Positions 8,686-17,271 of a DNA stretch of 64,000 nt are shown in pieces. Position 1 is the first letter of the stretch. Each line of letters begins with the position of its first letter. The notes under the pieces were generated by a model, which was not told where the DNA came from, ran no database searches, and saw only the letters and a list, made by a program, of their open reading frames with translations. The DNA is taken from the NCBI GenBank assembly GCA_049288015.1, contig JBAQGX010000003.1, positions 172,947 to 236,946 on the forward strand, in the 5' to 3' direction. The position numbers and the translations under genes are program-made. Source of the stretch: JAKLIN01 sp049288015 (lineage in GTDB: Archaea; Nanobdellota; Nanobdellia; Pacearchaeales; GW2011-AR1).

Positions 8686-10572
8686 ATGACAGATATTTTG
8701 AAAAGTATAAAAGAGCAGCTTAATGCAAAAATTACTGAAGCAAATTTCGAAGGGGCAAATATAGTTCTTTATACAGATAATGAGAATTTCTTCAAGGAAG
8801 GAGAAGGAAAAATAAAAGAGATAGTGGAGCAGATCAAAAAGAGGGTTGAGCTAAGAGCTGATGAAAAAATTCTTACAGAGAAAGAAGAGGCAAAAAAAAT
8901 AATTAGGAAAATTGTTCCGGAAGAAGCTGAAATAACGGACATTTTATTTGATGATCACAGAAGTATTGTTGTAATTGAAGCAAAAAAACTTGGTCTAGTA
9001 ATTGGGAAGATGGGTTCTTTATTCTCGGATATAAGAAGGCAGACATTTTGGACGCCACAAGTTCAGAGATCCCCTGCAATTAAAAGTCCAATCACTGAAA
9101 ACATAAGAGAAGTCCTTTATTCAAACAGTGCATACAGAAGAAAATTCCTTAATTCTATTGGAGAAAAAATCTACAAAGAATGGAGTTCTGAAAAGAAAGA
9201 AGAGTGGATAAGACTTACTTTCTTGGGAAGTGGTCGTCAAGTTGGTAGAAGTTGCCTATTGCTTCAGACCCCAAATTCAAAAATTTTGATTGATTGCGGT
9301 ATTGATGTAGCCTCTTCAGGAGATGAAAAATTCCCACACTTCAATATTCCTGAGTTCAACATAAACGATCTCGATGCAGTTGTTATAAGTCACGCTCACC
9401 TTGATCATGTAGGCTTATTGCCTTATCTGTATAAGATGGGTTATAAAGGACCTACATACATGACCACTCCTTCAAGAGATCTTGCAGCTCTTACTGCTCT
9501 TGATTTCATCGGTGTTGCATACAAGCAAGCGGCCCAGCCTCTGTTTGGTTCAAAAGATATTAAAGAGATGGTAAAGCATACCGTTTGCTTGAACTTTAAT
9601 GAAGTCACGGATATCGCTCCAGACATAAGAATTACTTTTTATAATTCTGGACACGCACTTGGAAGCGCAATGGTTCACTTTAATATTGGAAATGGTTTGC
9701 ACAATTTCTTGTATACTGCAGATTTCAAATATATTAAGACAAGATTGCTTGATCCTGCTGTCGCAAATTTCCCCCGTGTTGAATCTATTTTGACGGAAGC
9801 TACTTATGGTGCGAAAGAAGATGTTCTCCCTCCAAGAATTGAATCCGAAGAAAAACTATTGGATGTTATTAAAAGAACAATAGATAGAGGAGGAAAAGTT
9901 TTAATTCCAGAATTAGGTTTGGGAAGAGCTCAAGAGTCAATGTTGATAATTGAAGATGCCATTAGTAAAGGAAATCTAAAAGAGGTTCCGGTATATATTG
10001 ATGGAATGATTTGGGATATAAATGCAATTCACACCGCTTATCCTGATTTTTTGAGTAGCAATGTTAGGAACAAAGTTTTCCAAGATCAAAATCCTTTTGT
10101 GTCACCAATTTTCTCGAGAGTTGGTTCTCCTTTGGAAAGAAAGAAAGTTATTGAAGGCGGACCTTGCATTGTTCTTGCAACTTCTGGTATGCTTGTAGGT
10201 GGAGCATCTGTTGAATATTTCAGGGAGTTTGCCGGAAATGAAAAAAATTCTATTGTATTTGTTTGTTATCAGGGTATTGGTAGTTTAGGAAGGCAAGTTC
10301 AAGAAGGATTAAAGGAAACAAAGTTAATGTCTGAAGGAAAAGAAGAGAACGTAAAAGTGAATATGGAAGTTCACACAATTGAAGGGTTGAGTGCCCACGC
10401 TGGAAGAAATGAAATTATCTCATTCTTTAATAATATAAAACCAAAGCCAAAAAGAATAATGATCAATCACGGCGAAGTTTCAAAGTGTCTTGATTTATCT
10501 TCAACACTTTACAAAATGAATAGGGTTGAAACAAATGTCCCAAGAAATTTGGAAACAATAAGACTAAAATAA
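8686..10572 (+). CDS. fttA: aCPSF1/FttA, beta-CASP transcription termination ribonuclease
   Basis: aCPSF1 (FttA) cleaves nascent RNA at U-rich sites and terminates archaeal transcription. The N-terminal 140 residues hold two KH-type RNA-binding domains (LGLVIGKMGSLFSDIRRQT). The metallo-beta-lactamase domain follows, with H236-A-H-L-D-H241, and the beta-CASP region carries GHALGSAM, ATSGML and EGLSAHAGR, with a final INHGE. The length of 628 residues is normal. It follows psmB by 24 bp, with an AT-rich element between, and converges on the gene at 10576. Confidence 0.95.
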   Translation: MTDILKSIKEQLNAKITEANFEGANIVLYTDNENFFKEGEGKIKEIVEQIKKRVELRADEKILTEKEEAKKIIRKIVPEEAEITDILFDDHRSIVVIEAKKLGLVIGKMGSLFSDIRRQTFWTPQVQRSPAIKSPITENIREVLYSNSAYRRKFLNSIGEKIYKEWSSEKKEEWIRLTFLGSGRQVGRSCLLLQTPNSKILIDCGIDVASSGDEKFPHFNIPEFNINDLDAVVISHAHLDHVGLLPYLYKMGYKGPTYMTTPSRDLAALTALDFIGVAYKQAAQPLFGSKDIKEMVKHTVCLNFNEVTDIAPDIRITFYNSGHALGSAMVHFNIGNGLHNFLYTADFKYIKTRLLDPAVANFPRVESILTEATYGAKEDVLPPRIESEEKLLDVIKRTIDRGGKVLIPELGLGRAQESMLIIEDAISKGNLKEVPVYIDGMIWDINAIHTAYPDFLSSNVRNKVFQDQNPFVSPIFSRVGSPLERKKVIEGGPCIVLATSGMLVGGASVEYFREFAGNEKNSIVFVCYQGIGSLGRQVQEGLKETKLMSEGKEENVKVNMEVHTIEGLSAHAGRNEIISFFNNIKPKPKRIMINHGEVSKCLDLSSTLYKMNRVETNVPRNLETIRLK

Positions 10573-10575
10573 ACT

Positions 10576-10932
10576 TTAATTTGCCATATCTTCTAGATCT
10601 AACTTTGCACTCTCTCTTAGATTTCTATATTCAATAGCTCTATTCGCTTTTATTGCCTTTTCGACTCCAAGATTCATCTCATTGCTAATTCCTAAATTCA
10701 TGTAAACAATTGTTGCATCTGCAGGCCTGTCTATCATAGCTAGATATGATTCAATACCTCTTTTTTTCTTATTTTTTATCAATTTATCATAGAATAAATG
10801 AGAAGGAATAGGAATCTCTCTATAATTAAATAAACATTCCATAATGCACTTTCTTATATATTTTGAATCTCTCTTTTTGTTCGTGCTTCTTTTTCCCTCG
10901 TAAGGCGTTTCTAGAACAACTATTAGTGGCAT
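10576..10932 (-). CDS. Phage-type DUF7768-like protein, deoxyribosyltransferase-like
   Basis: This 118-residue protein has the layout of a small family seen mainly in phages and mobile elements: a first strand VVLETPYEG, a helix with YIRKCIMECLFNYREIPIPSHLFYD, the block RGIESYLAMID, the strand ATIVYMNLGISNEM and a C-terminal GVEKAIKANRAIEYRNL. The fold resembles nucleoside 2-deoxyribosyltransferases, but I cannot identify catalytic residues with certainty and assign no substrate. It is monocistronic and convergent with fttA, 3 bp from its stop. The family name is from memory. Confidence 0.55.
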   Translation of the reverse strand: MPLIVVLETPYEGKRSTNKKRDSKYIRKCIMECLFNYREIPIPSHLFYDKLIKNKKKRGIESYLAMIDRPADATIVYMNLGISNEMNLGVEKAIKANRAIEYRNLRESAKLDLEDMAN

Positions 10933-10983
10933 TAAACCTTCAAATAAAAATTATTTTTAAAGATTTATATTAAAAAAAAGTAA

Positions 10984-11724
10984 TTATTGAAAACTCTGGG
11001 GATTTTGGTTAATAATTGCCTGTGCCATAACATCTGCAAATGTCCCCATCTGAAGATATGCAGCATCAAGGTCGTTATAGTAAGCAACATAATTACCCGA
11101 ATTCCAATCATCTATGGCTGCTTTTATATCAGCAAGATGCTGGTACACTAAGGAGGTTATTGTTGCTGAATCAATAACAGGATATGGATTACTTGTAGTC
11201 TGCCAAAATGCTACAATTTGAGGTACATATGCAACTAGTGCACTATTATAATAGAACATTGCATTTGTATCATTGTTCCTAAGAGATTGGCTATAATTAA
11301 TAAAAATATTTGCTTTTACATTCCACAAATTAACCAATTCCGAGGAGTTGCTTCCATATATAGGGTTTAGGATAGCCGCAACCTGATTGTTGTTAGTTTG
11401 AAGTTGGCTTAAAACAGCATTATACGCAGCATTTGTAGGCGCACGACGAGCAGTTTCAGTCAATAAAAAGGCATTTGCCTGTAATAAATCATGAAGGTTA
11501 GAATCAAAAACACTCGCAGAACTGTCAATATTAAGTTTAGCCGATTGAAGTTGAGATTGTAGCCCTATAACCTGTGATTGAGATTCTTGGAGTTGCGAAT
11601 TAAGACTAACAACCTGTGACTGAGACGAAGAATAAAGTATGACTGCGACAACTACAACAAGAAATAAAACAATTGACAGTGAAATAACAAGCCCATTATT
11701 CTTCTTCTGTACCCCTCTTGCCAT
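10984..11724 (-). CDS. Membrane-anchored extracellular helical protein
   Basis: A single N-terminal transmembrane segment (residues about 12-31, LVISLSIVLFLVVVVAVILY) anchors an extracellular coiled coil of Gln/Ser-rich heptads (SLNSQLQESQSQVIGLQSQL) and two related four-helix units. These carry the patterns LLQANAFLLTETARRAP...NPIYG and LVYQHLADIKAAIDDW...FADVMAQAI. The same helical pattern occurs, as far as I recall, in uncharacterised secreted proteins of Firmicutes. There is no catalytic motif. Its own TATA-like box lies about 30 bp upstream, in the region divergent with rpl15e. Function unknown. Confidence 0.7.
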   Translation of the reverse strand: MARGVQKKNNGLVISLSIVLFLVVVVAVILYSSSQSQVVSLNSQLQESQSQVIGLQSQLQSAKLNIDSSASVFDSNLHDLLQANAFLLTETARRAPTNAAYNAVLSQLQTNNNQVAAILNPIYGSNSSELVNLWNVKANIFINYSQSLRNNDTNAMFYYNSALVAYVPQIVAFWQTTSNPYPVIDSATITSLVYQHLADIKAAIDDWNSGNYVAYYNDLDAAYLQMGTFADVMAQAIINQNPQSFQ

Positions 11725-11750
11725 CTTTTCTTTACTGATTATAGAATATA

Positions 11751-11763
11751 TTATTTATAAACT
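11751..11763 (-). promoter_or_regulatory. TATA-like promoter of the helical surface protein
   Basis: On the minus strand the sequence reads AAGTTTATAAATA, about 27-35 bp before the ATG at 11724. It is a good archaeal TATA box for a leaderless transcript divergent from rpl15e. Confidence 0.5.
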
Positions 11764-11828
11764 TTGTCAATAAAGCTCCTACAGACTTGAATAATTAACT
11801 TTAAAAATGAATTTTTTCTAGGTAGCTT

Positions 11829-12401
11829 ATGACACAAGGGATGTATCATTATATTGGGAAGGCATGGGAGAAGCCAGATCAGAAAGTTTTGAGACAGAGA
11901 ATGATCGACTGGAGAGCTTCTCATTCGATTGTAAATGTTGATAAGCCACTTAGACTAGACAGAGCGAGGGAACTTGGATACAAAGCAAAAAAAGGATTCG
12001 TTGTTGTAAGAGTTAGAATTGGAAGAGGAGGACATAAAAGAACTCGTCCAACTGGAGGAAGAAGGAGTAAGAGATTGCACATAAGAAAAAATCTTAAGAT
12101 GAATTATAAGTGGATTGCGGAGCAGAGAGCCGCAAGAAAATTCACAAATCTGGAAGTGCTTAATTCTTATCTTATCGGTAAAGATGGTGTAAATTATTTC
12201 TATGAAATTATTCTTGTAGATCCTGAAAGGCCCGAGATAAAGAATGATAAAAATATAAATTGGATTGCAAAACCCGGAAATAGGGGAAGAGTCTTCAGAG
12301 GACTTACTTCTTCTGGAAAGAAGTCGCGTGGTTTGAGAAAGAAGTCTAGAGAAATGAAAGTAAGGCCATCAATAAGGGCAAGAGGAAGACTCGGCAAATA
12401 G
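11829..12401 (+). CDS. rpl15e: Large ribosomal subunit protein L15e
   Basis: This archaeal/eukaryotic-specific large-subunit ribosomal protein has no bacterial homologue. The hallmark stretches are WRASHSIVNVDKPLRLDRAR, VRIGRGGHKRTRPTGGRRSK and FYEIILVDPERPEI, with a basic C-terminal tail (RGLRKKSREMKVRPSIRARG). Its 190 residues are normal. It has its own promoter region (TTTAAAAATG, about 25 bp upstream) and is followed 59 bp later by the DNA ligase gene. Confidence 0.97.
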   Translation: MTQGMYHYIGKAWEKPDQKVLRQRMIDWRASHSIVNVDKPLRLDRARELGYKAKKGFVVVRVRIGRGGHKRTRPTGGRRSKRLHIRKNLKMNYKWIAEQRAARKFTNLEVLNSYLIGKDGVNYFYEIILVDPERPEIKNDKNINWIAKPGNRGRVFRGLTSSGKKSRGLRKKSREMKVRPSIRARGRLGK

Positions 12402-12460
12402 GATTTCTGCATAAACTTAAAAACATCTTTTGTTTTAATTTCTAATCTTTTAAAGGGGCC

Positions 12461-14149
12461 ATGAGATACGAAAAACTTGCAGAACTTTATGATTCTTTGG
12501 GAGCCACTACAAAACGTTTAAAGAAAACCGAAATTCTTTCGGAGTTTCTGAAGAAATTAGATGAGCATGAAAAAGATATTTTATACCTTCTTTTGGGAAG
12601 AATTTATCCAGAATATGATCAAAGAGAAACTGGTATCAGCAGCCAGCTTGCAATAAAGGCAATTTCAAAAGCAACAGGAATAAATTCTGAAGAAATAGTA
12701 AAAGAGTGGAAGCGGATTGGAGATCTCGGAAAAGTTGCAGAATCTCTTGTAAAAATAAAAAAGCAATCTACATTGAATAAAAAAGAGCTTGAAACTAAAG
12801 ATGTACTTGTAAATTTAAGGAAGCTTCCAGAATTAGAAGGCAAGGGAACCGTTGATAAAAAAATTTCTTTGATTACAGAATTGTTAACTTCTGCTTCTCC
12901 AGTAGAGGCTCTTTATCTAACAAGGACGCTTATTGGGGATTTGAGAATAGGAATTCAAGAAAGCACAGTAAGGGATGCTATGGCTTGGGCATTTTTCAAT
13001 AATGAGGAAGGAATATCTAAAGATATTCAGAATATGATTGATAGAACAAATGATATTGGTGCAGTTTTTGATATTGTAAAGAAAGGAAAAATAAAAGACC
13101 TAGGAGGATTGAATTTGGAAGTTGGAAAACCAGTAAAAGTAATGCTTGCTCAGAAGGCCAAGACAATAAAAGAGGGTTTTGAAAAAGTTGGAAAGCCCTG
13201 CGCTATTGAATACAAATATGATGGGTTTAGATTGCTTATTCACAAAAAAGATAACGATATAAAATTATACACAAGAAGACTTGAAAATGTCTCGAAGCAG
13301 TTTCCCGAAGTCCTTGATTATCTTAAAAAATATGTAAAAGGAAATTCTTTTATCATAGATAGTGAAGCGATTGGATTTGATAAAAAAACTAAAAAGTATA
13401 AACCATTTCAAGAAATCAGCCAAAGGATAAAAAGAAAATACGATATTGAAAAGCTTCAGGAAGAACTTCCTGTTGAAATTAATGTTTTTGACATACTTTA
13501 TTACAATGGCAAGACACTTTTGCAAGAGCCATTTAGTGAGAGGACAGCTTTGTTGAGAAAAATTGTTCAAAATCAAAAGTATAAACTCAAGGTAGCTAAT
13601 CAGATTATTACCGACGATGAAAAAAAAGCAGACCAATTCTTCAAACAAGCTCTTGCAGATAATCAAGAAGGAGTAATGATGAAAAATCTTGATTCTATTT
13701 ATCAGCCCGGAAGCAGAGTCGGATATATGCTTAAAGTGAAGCCCGAAGAAAGAGAGATGGATTTAGTAATTGTCGGAGCAGAATATGGTACAGGAAAGCG
13801 TTTTGGTTGGATGTCTAGTTTTATTTTGGCTTGCAAACATGGAGATGAATTTCTTGAGATAGGAAAAGTGGGTACAGGAATAAAAGAAAAATTAGGTGGA
13901 GAAGTTTCATTTGACGAACTTACAAAAATCTTAAAGCCCTTAATAAAAAGTGAACAGGGAAGGTATGTTGAAATAAAACCTAAAATTGTTGTGACTGTTA
14001 TTTATCAGGAAATTCAAAAATCTAGTCATTATCAATCTGGATTTGCATTGCGATTTCCTAGGGTAACTGCTCTGCGTCCTGATAGAAATACAGAAGATGT
14101 AGAAAATCTTGAGCAAGTAAAAAAAGATTACGAAAGTCAGGGAAAATAA
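12461..14149 (+). CDS. lig: ATP-dependent DNA ligase
   Basis: This is the replicative and repair ligase of archaea. The N-terminal DNA-binding domain spans about residues 1-220. The adenylation motif I is EYKYDGFR, with the AMP-accepting Lys252. Motif III (IIDSEAIGFD), motif IV (QEGVMMKNLDS) and motif V (YMLKVKPEE) follow, then a C-terminal OB domain ending with SGFALRFPRVTALRPD. At 562 residues it matches archaeal Lig. It starts with an ATG after AAAGGGGCC, a strong ribosome-binding site. Confidence 0.95.
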   Translation: MRYEKLAELYDSLGATTKRLKKTEILSEFLKKLDEHEKDILYLLLGRIYPEYDQRETGISSQLAIKAISKATGINSEEIVKEWKRIGDLGKVAESLVKIKKQSTLNKKELETKDVLVNLRKLPELEGKGTVDKKISLITELLTSASPVEALYLTRTLIGDLRIGIQESTVRDAMAWAFFNNEEGISKDIQNMIDRTNDIGAVFDIVKKGKIKDLGGLNLEVGKPVKVMLAQKAKTIKEGFEKVGKPCAIEYKYDGFRLLIHKKDNDIKLYTRRLENVSKQFPEVLDYLKKYVKGNSFIIDSEAIGFDKKTKKYKPFQEISQRIKRKYDIEKLQEELPVEINVFDILYYNGKTLLQEPFSERTALLRKIVQNQKYKLKVANQIITDDEKKADQFFKQALADNQEGVMMKNLDSIYQPGSRVGYMLKVKPEEREMDLVIVGAEYGTGKRFGWMSSFILACKHGDEFLEIGKVGTGIKEKLGGEVSFDELTKILKPLIKSEQGRYVEIKPKIVVTVIYQEIQKSSHYQSGFALRFPRVTALRPDRNTEDVENLEQVKKDYESQGK

Positions 14150-14177
14150 TATAAACTTAATTTCAATATAACTAAAC

Positions 14178-15497
14178 ATGAAAAAGGGTGACTTAAAATC
14201 ATTTTTTGCATTATCAGCAATTGTTTTTATTTTATCAATATATTTTGTAAGTGCAACTTATACTCTTACAGTAAACTCCAACGAAACCAATGGTTCTACA
14301 TGGTACGCAGGAGGGGCGGTCAGGTTATTTAATTTTACAATAATTGCATCAAACCTAAATACTACAACTAACATTACGCAACTAAATTTTTCTCTCCCAA
14401 ATTCAACATTTGCTTCTCCTGTAACAAATGTAAATGCTACATCCCCCGCTCCTTGGACTTGCACAGTTCTGGGATCTACTTTGGTAAATTGTATTGGTAA
14501 CTCTTCAAATGGAAGTGCAGCATTCATGCTTAATTTAACCATTAAAGTTACTCTTCCATCATTAGGTACTCAGGCAAACCAGACTTGGAATATTTCTAGT
14601 TTAGATAATTATTCTGAACTTAATTGGAGCCTCTGGAATAGTGAAGTGGACAATGTACTTCCATATATAGCTTTTATTAAGCCAACTGATGGTTTGAATA
14701 CAAGCACAATAAATTATTCTTACATCCAAGCAAATATAAGTTTAAATGATTCTGGATCTGGTATAAATACGAGTGCAACCGCTATATATCTATATAATTC
14801 AACAAATATTGTTGCCTATTCTCCTACGAACATAGGTTCGGGGTATTATTTTACAAATTTTACTGGCTTAAACAATGGAATTTATTACTTAATTGCAAAC
14901 GCAACGGACTTCGCCGGGAATGTAAACAAGACGGCCAATATAACAATAACAGTAAATACTACTACAATTCCCCCTTGTAGCCCGAATTGGGGTTGTATAA
15001 ATTGGGGTAATTGTGTAAATAACACTGAAACATGTACTAGTGTGAATGACTCAAATTCTTGTGGTGTTACATTTAATGGAACATATGCAACCCAAGCTTG
15101 TAGTTCAGCATGTACCTCTTATTGGAGTTGTAGTAGTTGGTCTCCCGCAGTTTGTACCAATGGCTCTCAAACAAGAACCTGTACAGATTTGAATAATTGT
15201 AGTCAGGCACAGGTTCAAAATCAGACTTGTGTGTCTGGAGGTTCTTTGAATGTTACCCAGCAGCAGTCAGGGCAATTATCAGGAACTTCGTCCTCATCTT
15301 CTATAATTTTTTATAGTGTTATTGGGGTTATAATTGTAATTACTGTTGTAGTAATTGTAGTTTTAGTGAGACTAAAGAATAAATCTTCTACAGACTTTGT
15401 TGGAAACTCAAAGAATAGTAATTCAGGATATAAGCCATATTCTCCTCCCGGAGGATCTTCGGGAAATAGTCCTGGTTCTGGTTTTCAGACTTATTAA
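14178..15497 (+). CDS. Secreted, C-terminally anchored surface protein with TSP1-like repeats
   Basis: A signal peptide (residues 1-26, ending VSA) leads into Ig-like and beta-rich domains with about twenty N-x-S/T sequons, suggesting an N-glycosylated surface. A domain at about 160-255 (PYIAFIKPTDGLNTST...NATDFAGNVNKT) resembles bacterial Ig-like modules. Residues about 270-355 hold two Cys/Trp-rich units (WGCINWGNCVNN and WSCSSWSPAVCTNGSQTRTC) like thrombospondin type 1 repeats. A transmembrane helix at about 375-398 and a Gly/Ser/Pro-rich tail ending FQTY follow. The role is probably cell-surface adhesion; no enzyme motif is seen. Confidence 0.8.
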   Translation: MKKGDLKSFFALSAIVFILSIYFVSATYTLTVNSNETNGSTWYAGGAVRLFNFTIIASNLNTTTNITQLNFSLPNSTFASPVTNVNATSPAPWTCTVLGSTLVNCIGNSSNGSAAFMLNLTIKVTLPSLGTQANQTWNISSLDNYSELNWSLWNSEVDNVLPYIAFIKPTDGLNTSTINYSYIQANISLNDSGSGINTSATAIYLYNSTNIVAYSPTNIGSGYYFTNFTGLNNGIYYLIANATDFAGNVNKTANITITVNTTTIPPCSPNWGCINWGNCVNNTETCTSVNDSNSCGVTFNGTYATQACSSACTSYWSCSSWSPAVCTNGSQTRTCTDLNNCSQAQVQNQTCVSGGSLNVTQQQSGQLSGTSSSSSIIFYSVIGVIIVITVVVIVVLVRLKNKSSTDFVGNSKNSNSGYKPYSPPGGSSGNSPGSGFQTY

Positions 15498-15537
15498 TTT
15501 TGTAGAGAAATAACTGTCCTCGTGGCTGCTTAAAAAC

Positions 15538-15547
15538 CTTTATAAAT
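15538..15547 (+). promoter_or_regulatory. TATA box of the TBP gene
   Basis: CTTTATAAAT lies about 25 bp before the ATG at 15568, preceded by a purine-rich stretch (TAAAAAC) that could be the BRE. The spacing predicts a leaderless or very short leader mRNA. TBP may bind its own promoter. Confidence 0.55.
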
Positions 15548-15567
15548 GGATTTTATTTACTTAAGTA

Positions 15568-16137
15568 ATGCCTGAGAAATCTTCTACAAAGAATTACAAA
15601 ATTCAAAATATTGTTGCGACAACTTCTCTTGAGAAACCTGTTCCTTTGACAAAGTTGGCCAGAACACAGCCAAACACTGAATATAATCCAGATACCTTTC
15701 CGGGTCTTGTTTTAAGAATAAAAGAGCCAAAATCTGCCGTTCTTGTTTTCTCATCTGGAAATCTTGTTTGTACCGGAACAAAATCAATTGCTCAGGTAAG
15801 ACAAGTTATAGATGCAGTAATAAAACAGCTTAAGAAAATTAATGTAAATGTTACAACGAAGCCAAAGATAACTGTTCAGAACATTGTGGCTTCAGGAACT
15901 ATTGATCTTAAACTTAATCTTAACTTTTTAGCTTTGGAAATGGAAAACACAGAATATGAACCTGAGCAGTTCCCTGGATTAGTTTACAAGTTAGCAGAGC
16001 CAAATGCTACCTTCTTGCTATTTACAAACGGAAAACTAGTTTGCACTGGAACTAAAAATAAGGAGCAATTAGAGGAAAGTATGGACCAATTACTAAAGAA
16101 CATAAAGGCCGCATTGAAAAATTACGATAATAAATAA
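15568..16137 (+). CDS. tbp: TATA-box binding protein
   Basis: TBP nucleates archaeal preinitiation complexes on TATA boxes. The protein shows the two tandem half-repeats: IQNIVATTSLEKPVPLTKLA with FPGLVLRIKEPKSAVLVFSSGNLVCTG, and VQNIVASGTIDLKLNLNFLA with FPGLVYKLAEPNATFLLFTNGKLVCTG. Its 189 residues are normal, with a short basic N-terminus and no long acidic C-terminal tail. It is monocistronic, with a clear TATA element, and is followed 48 bp later by the SPP-like protease. Confidence 0.97.
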   Translation: MPEKSSTKNYKIQNIVATTSLEKPVPLTKLARTQPNTEYNPDTFPGLVLRIKEPKSAVLVFSSGNLVCTGTKSIAQVRQVIDAVIKQLKKINVNVTTKPKITVQNIVASGTIDLKLNLNFLALEMENTEYEPEQFPGLVYKLAEPNATFLLFTNGKLVCTGTKNKEQLEESMDQLLKNIKAALKNYDNK

Positions 16138-16185
16138 GAAAATTTATCCCAACACTTTTAAAAATATCTCTTTGCTAATTCTGTT

Positions 16186-17160
16186 ATGAAACATAACTGG
16201 AAGATTACAATCCTTCTCTTGTCGATGTTTATCGTGACTCAACTTATTGGGTTGTATGTAATCAATTATTATTCTCCAGTTCAGGTTGTAAATCACATAG
16301 AACAGAATACAACTGCCCCTCCTCTTCCATTTGGACTTGAACCTCCAGCAGTTCCTCAACAAGCCAATTTTTGGGAAACTTATTTTCCATCAATAATATT
16401 TGCATTCATAATTGCGATTTCTTTATTTTTCATTTTGACTAAATTCAGAGCAGAGTTTGTGCTTAGAGCGTGGTTTTTCATTGTTATTGTTATTGCTTTA
16501 TCAGTAACTTTGATTTCTTTCTTCCCAAATTCTCTGGTCTTTATTATAGGTTCTCTTATAGTTTCAATTGTTCTTTCTTACTTTAAGATATATCGACAGA
16601 ATTTTCTTATTCATAATATAACAGAGCTATTCATTTATCCAGGAATAGCAGCCATTTTTGTTGCACTATTAAGCAGCCCAACAAGTCCAGATCAAGGAAT
16701 ATATGCTGCAATTATACTCTTGGTTCTAATTTCATTATACGATATGTGGGCTGTTTGGCACTCAGGAGTCATGCAGAAGATGGCAAAATATCAGATAAAC
16801 AATCTTAAAATCTTTGGGGGATTCTTTGTTCCATATATTTCAAAGAGACTGAGATTGAAACTTAAGAAACTTAATAAATCTGGTAAGAAGAACAAGAAAC
16901 TAAAGGTGAATATTGCTCTTTTAGGTGGGGGGGACATATTTTATCCGATTGTTGTTGCAGGAGTTGTCTTAAGAAAGTTTGGATTTATGACTATTATGGG
17001 ATTGCAGGTTCCTCTCGCTTCTATTTTAATTATACTTGGGGCTACTTTAGGATTGGGATATCTGTTCTTGTTCTCTGAAAAAAAGAAGTTTTATCCTGCG
17101 ATGCCGTTTATTTCAGCAGGAATTCTTGTTGCTCTCGGGATTTGTTACCTATTTTTGTAG
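16186..17160 (+). CDS. Presenilin/signal peptide peptidase-like aspartyl protease
   Basis: An intramembrane protease of the A22 (presenilin/SPP) type with about nine hydrophobic segments. The two catalytic aspartates are in LYDMWAVW (Asp186) and GGGDIFYP (Asp250, the GxGD motif), and the PAL-like motif is PAMP at 304-307. The loop between the aspartates is short and basic, as in archaeal homologues. The substrate is unknown; signal peptide remnants or membrane proteins are likely. It is not a prepilin peptidase: the sequence lacks that family's cytoplasmic loop order. PAL is changed to PAM. Confidence 0.8.
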   Translation: MKHNWKITILLLSMFIVTQLIGLYVINYYSPVQVVNHIEQNTTAPPLPFGLEPPAVPQQANFWETYFPSIIFAFIIAISLFFILTKFRAEFVLRAWFFIVIVIALSVTLISFFPNSLVFIIGSLIVSIVLSYFKIYRQNFLIHNITELFIYPGIAAIFVALLSSPTSPDQGIYAAIILLVLISLYDMWAVWHSGVMQKMAKYQINNLKIFGGFFVPYISKRLRLKLKKLNKSGKKNKKLKVNIALLGGGDIFYPIVVAGVVLRKFGFMTIMGLQVPLASILIILGATLGLGYLFLFSEKKKFYPAMPFISAGILVALGICYLFL

Positions 17161-17178
17161 TTACTTTGGAAAAGTAAC
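17160..17178. promoter_or_regulatory. Inverted repeat upstream of the TrmB gene, candidate operator
   Basis: GTTACTTTGGAAAAGTAAC is a perfect inverted repeat with 8-bp arms and a 3-bp spacer. It begins at the last base of the SPP stop codon and ends 10 bp before a TATA-like AGGTTTATAAAAG. A site just upstream of BRE/TATA is where archaeal activators bind. It is less likely to be a terminator, as no T-run follows directly. Confidence 0.45.
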
Positions 17179-17187
17179 AGATAGAAA

Positions 17188-17200
17188 GGTTTATAAAAGA
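17188..17200 (+). promoter_or_regulatory. TATA-like box for the TrmB gene at 17272
   Basis: AGGTTTATAAAAG follows the inverted repeat. Transcription from it would give a leader of about 45 bases before the ATG at 17272, longer than most in this window, which leaves room for operator sites. Confidence 0.45.
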
Positions 17201-17271
17201 ATTTTTAGTGATTTCGTTACTAGCTGAAGACAAATAATTGGGTTTGTTTAATCAGATAAATTTTAACAAAA

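Noticed and set aside
16186..17160. Prepilin peptidase for the pilus genes
   Set aside because: The motif order (YD, GxGD, PAL-like) is that of presenilin/SPP; prepilin peptidases have a different arrangement.
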